Shown piece by piece: positions 1 through 7,866 of a stretch of DNA of 13,686 nucleotides; the stretch's first letter is position 1, and each line of letters begins with the position of its first letter. This DNA comes from CAZAQS01 sp046485135 (lineage in GTDB: Bacteria > Chloroflexota > Anaerolineae > Anaerolineales > UBA4823), in the NCBI GenBank assembly GCA_046485135.1, contig JAWOHN010000175.1, positions 1-13,686 of the forward strand, given 5' to 3'. A model generated the notes under the pieces. The model was given only the letters and a program-made list of their open reading frames with translations, searched no databases and was not told where the DNA came from. The translations under genes were made by a program, and so were the position numbers.

Positions 1-249
1 GGATTGGCGGGATTGGATGGCGTAGCATTGGTAACCCTGGCTACCGATGGAGGAGATGGCCCGACCGATGCTGCTGGGGCTGTGGTGACCGGCGAAACTC
101 TTAAGCGGTCAAAGGATCTAGGGCTTGTTCCGGCTGATTATCTGAGTCGAAATGATTCTTACCACTTCTTTGAAGCCTTGGATGATTTAATCAAGACGGG
201 TCCAACCTTGACAAATGTAAATGATTTAACTTTTTTATTCATTATGTGA
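1..249 (+). CDS. Glycerate 2-kinase (class II, MOFRL domain), C-terminal fragment
   Basis: Only the last 82 codons are present; the gene begins before the window and ends with TGA at 247-249. The fragment carries the glycine- and aspartate-rich signature of the MOFRL domain (ATDGGDGPTDAAGA) followed by a conserved tail containing YLSRNDSYHFFEALDDLI and TGPTLTNVNDL. These are hallmarks of the C-terminal half of class II glycerate kinases (GckA/TtuD type), which phosphorylate D-glycerate to 2-phosphoglycerate in the cytoplasm and link serine, glyoxylate or sugar-acid breakdown to glycolysis. The family assignment is firm. The physiological pathway cannot be judged because the rest of the gene and its upstream neighbours are absent. 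No clear terminator follows the stop codon. Confidence 0.9.
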   Translation, partial: GLAGLDGVALVTLATDGGDGPTDAAGAVVTGETLKRSKDLGLVPADYLSRNDSYHFFEALDDLIKTGPTLTNVNDLTFLFIM

Positions 250-354
250 ACATTGTTGACTCTTCAGGTATTACCGGAGAAGTTACCATATTTAGAGTCA
301 TGAGTGTGCGTACACAAGCTCAAATACCTAAATATGGGCTTGCACTATCCAACA

Positions 355-360
355 GGGAGG
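355..360 (+). promoter_or_regulatory. Shine-Dalgarno site fixing the start of the HicB/DinB fusion
   Basis: GGGAGG lies 8 bases before the ATG at 369. The same frame is open upstream to a GTG at 246 that overlaps the glycerate kinase stop, but the translated extension (about 41 residues) looks non-protein-like and no comparable ribosome binding site precedes it. This favours the ATG at 369. Confidence 0.7.
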
Positions 361-368
361 TAAATACA

Positions 369-1106
369 ATGACGGTATTTCAAATTTACTTAGAAATTGG
401 AGCGGAGGGAGAATGTCTGGCGCACGTCCTGGACCTGCCGGGATGTGTACTGAGGAGCGAGAGTCTGGCAGAGGCATTGGAGGGGATGCCGGGTGCGATT
501 AGGGCTCATATTACATGGCTAAGACGGCATGGGGAAATAGTAGAAGAGATCGAGCCACTTGAACTGCGGGTTGTTGAGACAAATCAGGGATTCGGCCCAT
601 TTCGCCGGGGTGACAGGGCCGCCTTGTTCCCGGCGGACCTATTGCCTCCGACGCATGATGAAATGGAGAACCAATATTTCAAATGCGCAAATTATGCCAG
701 GCATGATTTACTTGAACTGGTGCGAAAGTTGCCTGAGCGAGTTTTGGATTGGCGCATGGAAAAGGGAGCTATGACTATTGGGGAAATCCTGCGCCATGTC
801 GGCAACGCCGAACAATGGTACGTGAGCCGGCTGGTTCCAGCGGAAACACTACCAAAGGAGTGGGACGTCGATGCTGATATGCCCATTCTAGAATTCCTAG
901 AGCTAGAGCGGCGGACGGCGCTTGAAAGGTTGCGTCAGCTAGACGAAGACGAGCTCTCGGCGATCACTCGCCCGGTGCATTGGACCAAATATCCAGAAGA
1001 ACCGTGGACGGCTCGCAAAGCCCTACGCCGGATGATCGAGCATGAGCTGGAGCATATTGCGCATATCCAATATATCCTCGATGAATATAACAACCGGACT
1101 GATTAG
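369..1106 (+). CDS. HicB-like / DinB-like (DinB_2) two-domain protein
   Basis: The predicted protein has 245 residues. Residues 1-55 resemble the HicB-type partial RNase H fold: a short beta strand, then HVLDLPGCVLRSESLAEAL, matching the family pattern of a PDLPGC turn followed by an EAL-type helix. Residues about 100-240 resemble the DinB/YfiT four-helix-bundle superfamily, with the expected metal-binding histidines: H143 in ILRHVGNAEQWY and the pair H225/H229 in MIEHELEHIAHI. DinB-fold proteins include thiol transferases and many uncharacterised metal-dependent enzymes. HicB domains normally act as antitoxins or regulators, but no HicA toxin gene is next door, so an antitoxin role is not supported. 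The 3' end overlaps the convergent lipoprotein gene by 4 bases. Domain calls are fairly secure; substrate and role are unknown. Confidence 0.8.
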   Translation: MTVFQIYLEIGAEGECLAHVLDLPGCVLRSESLAEALEGMPGAIRAHITWLRRHGEIVEEIEPLELRVVETNQGFGPFRRGDRAALFPADLLPPTHDEMENQYFKCANYARHDLLELVRKLPERVLDWRMEKGAMTIGEILRHVGNAEQWYVSRLVPAETLPKEWDVDADMPILEFLELERRTALERLRQLDEDELSAITRPVHWTKYPEEPWTARKALRRMIEHELEHIAHIQYILDEYNNRTD

Positions 1107-3550
1107 CCATCAATTCGGATAAAGAATTCGCCCTTAGCGCGGACTTCGGCCAAGGCCAAGGGGAAGGGCAGGTAGTGACCGGGCGGGTAATCAAAATCGG
1201 GGTTTTCCGGTAGCCCGGTATATTCGAATGAGTCGTTGAAAGCTTGTACTGATAGCTCTGCCGATGTCCGGATACGGACCTGCAAACCGGCAACCAGTCC
1301 ATATGACCAGCCGCCAGGGAAGAAATTTCCCTGGTAACGGCTGCCCCAACCCGGATAGAAACGGGAATCTGGTTTAATTGCAAGAGGAATCTGGACTGTC
1401 AGCGGTTGCTTGGAGTTGTAATGCACCTGGAGACCGGATTCAGTCAGGTGGAAAGTCTTGCGTAGATTGTAATGCGAACTTGAAAAGGTCAGCGATTGCC
1501 CGGCTTGTTCAACGGTAAAGGCTTCCCAAGTGGGAATGGTACTACCAGCAGGTAGATCGCTGAAGGCGCCACGCAGTTGGGATGCATCGCCAGCAATACC
1601 TCTATCGGTTTTCCAGCTCAGTGGATCTCCCAACCCAATCGTAAATTGGGTTGATGGAGCGATAACTTGATGCAGTCCAGCGGAGTCGCGCAGGAAGGCC
1701 AGCGCTAAATAACCGCCGCGCGCTTCAAAAAGGGCGAAAAAAGTCCCAGATGCAAGGATATACTCATCTTCGCCATCATAATCCAGGTCAAGGGTAGCCA
1801 GGCATGTACCGGATCCGTCTGCTAAGGGACAGAAGGCGCTGATCCCGTTTGAGCCCCAATGGGCCGCCGCCAGGAGATGACCAATCTGGCCCAAATAGGC
1901 AGCGCGCAAGGTCGCCAGCGAAGGGGATGAAACGGCAGCTGGCGCAAACAGGGATTCGTATGCCTGCCAGGCGAGCTGGGCGGCACCATTATCCGGCGCG
2001 GAGGATAGCTCATCCAGAAGCAGTTCGTGAATCTGCTCAGCGGTGAGGGCGGAGGCGAGAGGTTCACCTTGTGGGTTGTGTAGAGGGAGAGCTTTTTGAG
2101 ACGATAATTCTGCCACAATGGAAGGGGAGACAGGTGAGCTGCTGGCTCGCGGAGCTTTGAGCGCAGCGAGATCAGCCCTGGTAACCGGTTGAATCCAGGG
2201 ACGGGAGATCAAGTAGCGGAGAGTCTGCGTGGCAGCCTGGGGATTCCCCCACGCAGTTTGGGTCAGGTCACCGCCCAGGACCAAAAACTGTCTTCCGTTT
2301 GGTGATCTAGCAGCTTCCAGCAAGGAGCGGCGGATTTCCAAAGTAGGACCGGTGTAGGAAGCTTGAACAGAGGCTTGCAGCGCTGCAATTGCTGGAGCTA
2401 AATTCACCCACGTGTAAGCACCCCAACGGGTTATTTGGAGGGAGTGGCTACCTGGTAAAACTTCCAGTGACGATTGACTTACCGGCATAGATGAATCTGC
2501 TGCCACAGCTTGCCCATCAAGTTTGTTAAGAGAGAATATCAAGCGAATACCGTTGATTTGGTGGAGGTGACTTTCATTCAATTGATTTGGAAAGACATGC
2601 GAGTACAGGAACGGACTTGGTGGTAAACCAAAATCTCCGGCGATCTGACGAGTGTGGTTTGCGACACGTACGCGCACCCAGGGCGGTGGCAGATATGGGT
2701 TGTCTTGTGGCGCGTCCAGAGGCAGTTGATCCGGCAGGATGAGCAGGTCTTGGGCAGTCAGGTCCTGCAAGCGGCTTAACGCGCCGGCGAATTCGAGGGC
2801 AGAAAGAGAGGCGGGGTGTTTAATATCCAGTAGAACAACCGGGAAACGAGTGTTTTCGACCGCATCTAACAGGCCACGCAAGCCGTGCCGATCGCTAGCG
2901 GGACCCGTGTGCGCTCCATCATAGCGGCGCAGCGCCTGGGCTGGAGTGTAAGCTGAGAAGGTATTCCAAAAGGCCAGCAGGACCGGCAGGCGAGGCGGAG
3001 GCCGGGCATCAGAGCGGATCGGACCTAGAGAGGAGGAAACCACTGGTGAATTGGTAGGAGTGAGAAAGACCTGGATGCGATAGGATTCCCCCAGGCGCGC
3101 AGCACTGAGGCTGATCACAACCGTATCCAGTGTTGGATCCCGCACGACGCGTAAGCTTAGCCCTTCTTGGGCAGTCCCATCAGAGCCAAAGGCTTGTAGA
3201 GACCCGGAGGCAGGGATAACCAGCAGCAAATCCCACTCGAAATCAATCTCAGTCTGGATGGGCAGATCGGTGCTGCCGCCGGAAATGGTATCCAAGGCCA
3301 GATAGAGATCGTAATCCAGCTCTGCGGTAAAGTCCAGCAAATCCAGACGGATCTGTTCCTGAGATTGAAACCGGCGAGTATACAGGCCGACCAATTGGTG
3401 GGATGAAAGACCTTCTGCAGGTGCTGCCAACAGACGCAAATCAGCATATTGCCAAGGGGGGTGTAACACCGGCCCTTTGGCTGGCATGCAGCCAGCCAGG
3501 AATGCCATTAGCAAGGCGATCGAGATTGAGCGCAGCCAGGTATTCTTCAC
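1103..3550 (-). CDS. Large secreted lipoprotein with glycosidase-like (GH57/deacetylase-like) architecture
   Basis: This 815-residue protein has a lipoprotein signal peptide: positively charged start, hydrophobic stretch and a lipobox LAGC with the acylated cysteine at residue 21. It should therefore be anchored on the outer face of the membrane. Residues about 30-170 look like a beta-rich binding domain. Residues about 185-460 read like an alpha/beta barrel (VLLDIKHP, DLLILPDQLPLD, FLVLGGDLTQTAWGNP), loosely similar to GH57 or polysaccharide-deacetylase-type barrels. The C-terminal part contains LDLDYDGEDEYILASGTFFALFEARGG, resembling beta domains that follow GH57 barrels. I cannot identify catalytic residues, so enzyme activity is unproven. 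It is the last gene of the ABC exporter cluster, 33 bases after the DUF6504-like gene, and is probably co-transcribed with it. Confidence 0.7.
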   Translation of the reverse strand: MKNTWLRSISIALLMAFLAGCMPAKGPVLHPPWQYADLRLLAAPAEGLSSHQLVGLYTRRFQSQEQIRLDLLDFTAELDYDLYLALDTISGGSTDLPIQTEIDFEWDLLLVIPASGSLQAFGSDGTAQEGLSLRVVRDPTLDTVVISLSAARLGESYRIQVFLTPTNSPVVSSSLGPIRSDARPPPRLPVLLAFWNTFSAYTPAQALRRYDGAHTGPASDRHGLRGLLDAVENTRFPVVLLDIKHPASLSALEFAGALSRLQDLTAQDLLILPDQLPLDAPQDNPYLPPPWVRVRVANHTRQIAGDFGLPPSPFLYSHVFPNQLNESHLHQINGIRLIFSLNKLDGQAVAADSSMPVSQSSLEVLPGSHSLQITRWGAYTWVNLAPAIAALQASVQASYTGPTLEIRRSLLEAARSPNGRQFLVLGGDLTQTAWGNPQAATQTLRYLISRPWIQPVTRADLAALKAPRASSSPVSPSIVAELSSQKALPLHNPQGEPLASALTAEQIHELLLDELSSAPDNGAAQLAWQAYESLFAPAAVSSPSLATLRAAYLGQIGHLLAAAHWGSNGISAFCPLADGSGTCLATLDLDYDGEDEYILASGTFFALFEARGGYLALAFLRDSAGLHQVIAPSTQFTIGLGDPLSWKTDRGIAGDASQLRGAFSDLPAGSTIPTWEAFTVEQAGQSLTFSSSHYNLRKTFHLTESGLQVHYNSKQPLTVQIPLAIKPDSRFYPGWGSRYQGNFFPGGWSYGLVAGLQVRIRTSAELSVQAFNDSFEYTGLPENPDFDYPPGHYLPFPLALAEVRAKGEFFIRIDG

Positions 3551-3583
3551 TGAGACTCCCGGATGACAGCCAATAACAGGATT

Positions 3584-3946
3584 TTATTTGTCTGTCATTT
3601 CCTGAAACAAAAACCATTCGCCTTTGCGATGATCTGCGTCTTTGGGGGCGCGATCATAATATAGCTCAAAGATCTGGCCGGTTTGCGTGCGTACCTGGAA
3701 ATGGAACTCACCTACGCCCCACGAACCGCGCCGCCCAGCTACAGCAGCATGCTGAGGTTGCATGTTACGCGCCATACGACCACGCCGGCTGTAATCGGTC
3801 CATTCGCTTAACACCTGGATGACTCGAAAATCCAGGCCGCGCCAGGTGAAAGCATCCGGTGGGCCAGGAGATTTTTCCAAGGCAGGCGGCTTATCAAAGT
3901 GAACTTCAACCGGTTCACCGATGAAATGGAGCGGTGTAAGCTTCAT
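3584..3946 (-). CDS. DUF6504-like small protein
   Basis: The 120-residue protein contains the features I associate with DUF6504: FTWRGLDFRVIQVLSEWTD, a basic middle section rich in R and G, then GEFHFQVRTQTGQIFELYYDR and a closing GEWFLFQEM. No signal peptide or membrane segment is visible, so it is probably cytoplasmic and largely beta-stranded. In Actinobacteria such proteins are often encoded next to the DNA polymerase IV gene; that is background knowledge, not seen here. The ATG at 3946 follows the stop of the upstream ABC gene by only 5 bases and has no strong ribosome binding site of its own, so translational coupling to the exporter gene is likely. The function is unknown. Confidence 0.75.
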   Translation of the reverse strand: MKLTPLHFIGEPVEVHFDKPPALEKSPGPPDAFTWRGLDFRVIQVLSEWTDYSRRGRMARNMQPQHAAVAGRRGSWGVGEFHFQVRTQTGQIFELYYDRAPKDADHRKGEWFLFQEMTDK

Positions 3947-3951
3947 CTTAA

Positions 3952-5802
3952 CTAATCTGCAGCAACCGGCAGGGTATTGGAACCCGGATCACGATCCATG
4001 AAGGGGTCGAATTGCTTCTCCAATTGGTGGCGGAATTGCTGGGTATAAAGCCGGTAGTAGTGCCCGCGTTGGCGGAGTAGCTCTGCGTGATCACCCACTT
4101 CAGCAATGCGCCCATTTTCGATGACCAGGATGCGGTCGGCTCGCTTGATGGTGGAAAGGCGATGGGCGATGATAAAGCTGGTGCGGCCAAGCATCAGTGT
4201 TTCCATACCCTTTTGGATCAAGGCTTCCGTCAGCGTATCTACCGAGCTGGTGGCTTCATCCATGATGAAAAGCTCCGGTTCGGAAAGCACAGCCCGGGCC
4301 AGGCTGATCAGCTGTTTCTGGCCCACAGAGAGCATATTTCCACCTTCGCCGACCTCCTCATCATATCCCTTGGGCAGGGTAATGATGAATTCGTGAGCTC
4401 CTGCCAGGCGAGCGGCGTTTTCGAGCTGTTCGTTGCTGGCATCCAAGCATCCATAGCGGATATTCTCACGAATCGTTCCAGAGAACAGGTGAGGAGTCTG
4501 GAGGACAATGCCAATACGCGACTGGATGGCATTTAAGGTAAACTCGGTATAATCACGCCCAGCAATGCGGATCACACCACGCTTGGGCTCATAGAAACGG
4601 CATAATAAATTCACAATGGTAGTTTTTCCGCCACCGGTGGGACCAACGATGGCGATGGTCTCGCCTTGCTTGACGTGAAGGCTGAAATCGGTCAGGACGG
4701 GTTTATCATCTTTGCTATCATCATAGTAGAAGCAGACATCGTCAAACTCGATATCGCCTTGAATGGTGCCTGGATTAACTGCGCCAGGCCTGTCGGCCAC
4801 ATTGGGGACAGCGTCGATCAGGGAGAACATTCGCTCTGCTGAGGCGATAGACTGTTGCATCTCAGCATAAACACGGGCCATGTCTTGCACCGGCCACATC
4901 ATGAACGTGACGTAAGAAAGGAAGGCTTGAATGCCACCGATGGACATACCTCCCACCTGGGCTTGTAAGCCACCGGCGTAAACGATAAAGCCCAGGGCGG
5001 TGGCGCTGAGTATCTGTACGGTGGGCAGGAACAAGGCAGATAGCCAAGCAGCCCGGTAGCCGGCCTGGTACATCTCGCTGGTTTTGAGGCTGAATTCGCG
5101 CATGTTCTCATCTTCCCGGTTGAGGGCTTTGACAACTCGCACACCGGTGATGTTTTCATTATAGGCGCCAGTGATCTTCGAGTTCAACTTGCGTACATTG
5201 CGGAACTCCACCAGGATTTTCTTCTGGAATTGGGTAGCAACAATCACCAATATGGGCATTAAAGCCAGGACGATCAGAGCCAACCGCCAGTTGATGATGA
5301 ACATGAAGATTGTGGCCGTTGAAATGCTCATAATAGCCCAGGTTATATCTAACAAACCCCAGGTGACTAACTCGGCCACCCGATCTGAGTCGGATGTAAC
5401 CCGGGACATGATCCATCCAACAGGGGTGCGGCTGTAATAGGACAATGACAAATCCTGCAGATGGTTGAACATCTTCTGGCGCAGGTCGTAGCGAACCCGC
5501 TCACCAAGCACGCCTGCCAGGAAGATGAAGCTGAAAACGAAGACAGACTGGAGAACAACCAAAACAGCGTAGAGAAGCAAAATCTGTACCAGAGCAGCAC
5601 GGTTTCCAGCGATGATCCCATCATCGACGATCCGTTTCCCAAGAAAGGTGAAATAAGAGTCCAATCCAGCTGTGCCGGCGACGGCAAATAGAAAACCAAG
5701 CATCCATTTCCAATGGGGCTTGGTCTGCGCCAGGATGCGCAAGATTGTTTTACCATTGAACTGGGTGCTGAACTCTTCTTCTTCGAATTGATAATCAGAC
5801 AC
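3952..5802 (-). CDS. ABC exporter half-transporter, catalytically canonical subunit of a heterodimer
   Basis: This 616-residue protein is a fused membrane plus ATPase half-exporter. Residues about 30-320 form a six-helix type I exporter domain. The nucleotide-binding domain has Walker A GPTGGGKTT (387-395), Q-loop Q435, signature LSVGQ (491-495), Walker B LFIMDE with the catalytic glutamate E516, and H-loop H547. The signature deviates from LSGGQ (V for the first G). In known heterodimeric exporters such as BmrCD, LmrCD and TM287/288, an altered signature in one subunit faces a defective Walker B in the partner, and that is exactly the arrangement here. The start is GTG with TGGAG about 9 bases before it, 14 bases after the upstream ABC gene. 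The likely role is export of drugs, lipids or peptides; the substrate cannot be read from sequence. Confidence 0.92.
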   Translation of the reverse strand: MSDYQFEEEEFSTQFNGKTILRILAQTKPHWKWMLGFLFAVAGTAGLDSYFTFLGKRIVDDGIIAGNRAALVQILLLYAVLVVLQSVFVFSFIFLAGVLGERVRYDLRQKMFNHLQDLSLSYYSRTPVGWIMSRVTSDSDRVAELVTWGLLDITWAIMSISTATIFMFIINWRLALIVLALMPILVIVATQFQKKILVEFRNVRKLNSKITGAYNENITGVRVVKALNREDENMREFSLKTSEMYQAGYRAAWLSALFLPTVQILSATALGFIVYAGGLQAQVGGMSIGGIQAFLSYVTFMMWPVQDMARVYAEMQQSIASAERMFSLIDAVPNVADRPGAVNPGTIQGDIEFDDVCFYYDDSKDDKPVLTDFSLHVKQGETIAIVGPTGGGKTTIVNLLCRFYEPKRGVIRIAGRDYTEFTLNAIQSRIGIVLQTPHLFSGTIRENIRYGCLDASNEQLENAARLAGAHEFIITLPKGYDEEVGEGGNMLSVGQKQLISLARAVLSEPELFIMDEATSSVDTLTEALIQKGMETLMLGRTSFIIAHRLSTIKRADRILVIENGRIAEVGDHAELLRQRGHYYRLYTQQFRHQLEKQFDPFMDRDPGSNTLPVAAD

Positions 5803-5816
5803 AGTCTAGTGCTCCA

Positions 5817-7694
5817 TTAAATCAGGCCTGAACTTTTACCGGCCCAAATTTTCTGAGAGGCAAGGGTGGCGCCACTGACCTCGCGTTCTAATTCATCCTC
5901 GATGCGGGTTTGGATGTCAAAGATCCTGCGGTACATGCCAGACTCTTTCATCAGATCTTCATGGATACCACTTTGCACAATGCGACCGTTTTCCATGACC
6001 AGGATCAAGTCAGCGTTCATCACAGATTGGATGCGGTGGGCAATGATGAAGGTGGTGCGACCTTGCATCAGCCCTTCCAGCGCCTGGCGAATCTCAGATT
6101 CGGTGCCGAGGTCCACAGAGGAGGTGGAATCATCCAGGATCAGGATGCGGGGATTCTTCAGCAAAGTGCGGGCAATGGCAACGCGCTGTTTTTGTCCTCC
6201 AGATAGGGTGACGCCTTTTTCTCCCACCAAAGTGTTGTAGCCATCCGGGAAAGAGGCAATCACATCATGGATGGCAGCTGCGCGGGCAGCCGCTTCAACT
6301 TCTTGCAGAGTCACCTCTCGGTCAACACTGTAAGAGATGTTTTCTTGGATGGTTCGCGAGAACAAAAAAGGCTCCTGTTCGACAATACCAATCTGCCGGC
6401 GCAGGAAACGGCGCGAGTAGCGATTCAGATCGATACCATCCAGGGTTAATTTGCCTGAAGAATACTCGTAAAAACGAGGCAGTAGATTGACCAAGGTGGT
6501 TTTGCCGGAACCGGTTGAGCCGAGTAGAGCCACGGCTTGCCCTGGTCGGACGTGGAAGCTGATATCTTTGAGGACAGGCGAATCAGCCTCATATTCGAAA
6601 CAAACTTGATCAAAGACGATGTCGCCGCGTAGCTTGCCATCCGGCGGGTCAACACCCTCCCCAAGCGGCTCACGCTCCTGGCGAATCACATCCATGACGC
6701 GTCCATAGGAAACCATTCCGGTGGACATCTGGACGATCAAGCGACCCAGGTTTCGCATCGGCCAGATCAGCCAGATCACCATCCCGGCATAGGCCATATA
6801 GGTCCCAACGGTGATGATACCATTGATCGCAAAGAGCGCGCCCATCAGGTAACCGCCCAAGAGTTGGATAGAGACCAGGATATCGGTTACCGGCCAAAAC
6901 AGGGAATGCATCAGCATCAGGCTGCGCCCGCGGCGGTACTTCTCCCGATTATCCTTTTCGAATTTATCCCGCTCGTAATCCTGGCGAGCGAAGGCTTTCA
7001 CCACCCGCACACCACTCAGGTTCTCCTGTAAAGTGGTGGAGAGGGTGGCTTCTTGTTCCTGGTACGCCTCGTAAACTTTAGTGACTCTCTTGAAGAAGAA
7101 AAAAGAGACAGCAATCAGAAAGGGCACTACAATGATGGAGAATAGACCCAATTGCCAATTCAAGTAGAGAATTGCACAAAAGTTGACAATGAAGAGCAAG
7201 AGCACGCGACCGACCCCAATGGCCTGATCGGCAAAGAAGCGTCGCAATGCGTCTACATCAGAGGTGGAGCGGGAGATCAGCTCACCTGTGGATGTTTCGG
7301 CATGATAGCTGAAAGACAGGCGCTGGATATGGTCGAACATGTAGTTCCGCAAGCGCCGGGCAATGCCTTCGGCCGTTTGGGCTGCCAGCCGACCGCTCAG
7401 AAAGGTAAAGATGCCTTCAAAAGCTGCCAGACTGACGAATCCAGCTGCAACCAATAGAAGTGTGCGCGCAGGTGCGCCAGTTTCGAGCAGGGTGTCAACC
7501 AGGTAGAGCAGGAGCAGGTAAGTGGCTGTCTTCGATAGAGCTGCAATGCCCTGGCTCATCGTCGCGCCAAAGTAGGTCCAATGGAAACCGGACATCAGTC
7601 GCCACAGACCGGAGAGACGGTTTGCCCGCAGCGCTTGTTTTAGATCATAGTCAACAGATGCTGGCGCCCCAGCGCTTTTTGCGTTGCTATCCAT
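5817..7694 (-). CDS. ABC exporter half-transporter, subunit with degenerate catalytic site
   Basis: This 625-residue half-exporter has a six-helix membrane domain (about residues 40-320) and a nucleotide-binding domain with Walker A GSTGSGKTT (392-400), Q-loop Q440, a perfect LSGGQ signature (497-501), Walker B ILILDD (517-522) and H-loop H553. The residue after the Walker B aspartate is D522, not the usual catalytic glutamate, so the ATP site built on this subunit's Walker motifs should hydrolyse ATP poorly. Its intact LSGGQ would complete the active site on the partner encoded immediately downstream. The pair therefore forms an asymmetric heterodimer. It is the first gene of a four-gene minus-strand cluster, preceded by a 172-base spacer containing a candidate promoter. 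The substrate is unknown; multidrug-type export is the usual prediction. Confidence 0.92.
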   Translation of the reverse strand: MDSNAKSAGAPASVDYDLKQALRANRLSGLWRLMSGFHWTYFGATMSQGIAALSKTATYLLLLYLVDTLLETGAPARTLLLVAAGFVSLAAFEGIFTFLSGRLAAQTAEGIARRLRNYMFDHIQRLSFSYHAETSTGELISRSTSDVDALRRFFADQAIGVGRVLLLFIVNFCAILYLNWQLGLFSIIVVPFLIAVSFFFFKRVTKVYEAYQEQEATLSTTLQENLSGVRVVKAFARQDYERDKFEKDNREKYRRGRSLMLMHSLFWPVTDILVSIQLLGGYLMGALFAINGIITVGTYMAYAGMVIWLIWPMRNLGRLIVQMSTGMVSYGRVMDVIRQEREPLGEGVDPPDGKLRGDIVFDQVCFEYEADSPVLKDISFHVRPGQAVALLGSTGSGKTTLVNLLPRFYEYSSGKLTLDGIDLNRYSRRFLRRQIGIVEQEPFLFSRTIQENISYSVDREVTLQEVEAAARAAAIHDVIASFPDGYNTLVGEKGVTLSGGQKQRVAIARTLLKNPRILILDDSTSSVDLGTESEIRQALEGLMQGRTTFIIAHRIQSVMNADLILVMENGRIVQSGIHEDLMKESGMYRRIFDIQTRIEDELEREVSGATLASQKIWAGKSSGLI

Positions 7695-7720
7695 GAATAT
7701 TCGCTCATAAATTCTCTAAT

Positions 7721-7750
7721 ACAATGATGGCCCCCTTGCCCATTTGTCAA
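7721..7750 (-). promoter_or_regulatory. Candidate promoter of the ABC exporter cluster
   Basis: On the minus strand a perfect -35 hexamer TTGACA (7750-7745) is followed after 18 bases by a weak -10-like CATTGT (7726-7721). It lies in the only sizeable spacer upstream of the exporter cluster (7695-7866), about 27 bases before the ATG at 7694. The -35 match is good and the -10 match poor, so this is tentative. No clear hairpin terminator for the upstream gene was found in the spacer. Confidence 0.4.
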
Positions 7751-7866
7751 TCAAAGAACAGGTCGGTTGCTATCCATTGTGTGGACAGCATCCCGAATTG
7801 TAACAGGATTAGGGCTATTTCAAAAGGGGGGGTTAGACGGTACAGAATGATTGCTGGGTGATTTTT

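Noticed and set aside
208..213. Perfect TTGACA hexamer near the end of the glycerate kinase gene
   Set aside because: It encodes part of the conserved TNVND motif and has no suitable -10 element at 16-18 bases, so it is probably coincidental.
246..368. N-terminal extension of the HicB/DinB gene starting at a GTG that overlaps the glycerate kinase stop
   Set aside because: A strong ribosome binding site at 355-360 precedes an internal ATG at 369, and the HicB-like domain begins exactly there. The extension has no domain-like character.
964..1383. 139-codon minus-strand open frame spanning the junction of two genes
   Set aside because: It is out of frame with the lipoprotein and antisense to the DinB-like domain; both real genes have convincing protein features.
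3563..3598. 7-base inverted repeat ATGACAG/CTGTCAT flanking the DUF6504-like stop
   Set aside because: The 22-base loop and lack of a following T-run make a terminator unlikely; it is probably chance or a minor RNA fold.
4087..4536. 149-codon plus-strand open frame opposite the ABC exporter gene
   Set aside because: It lies entirely antisense to the conserved ATPase domain of the exporter and has no recognisable domain or ribosome binding site.
5866..6240. 124-codon plus-strand open frame opposite the second ABC gene
   Set aside because: Its product parallels another antisense frame at 4106-4396 only because both mirror the same conserved ATPase motifs; it is a shadow.
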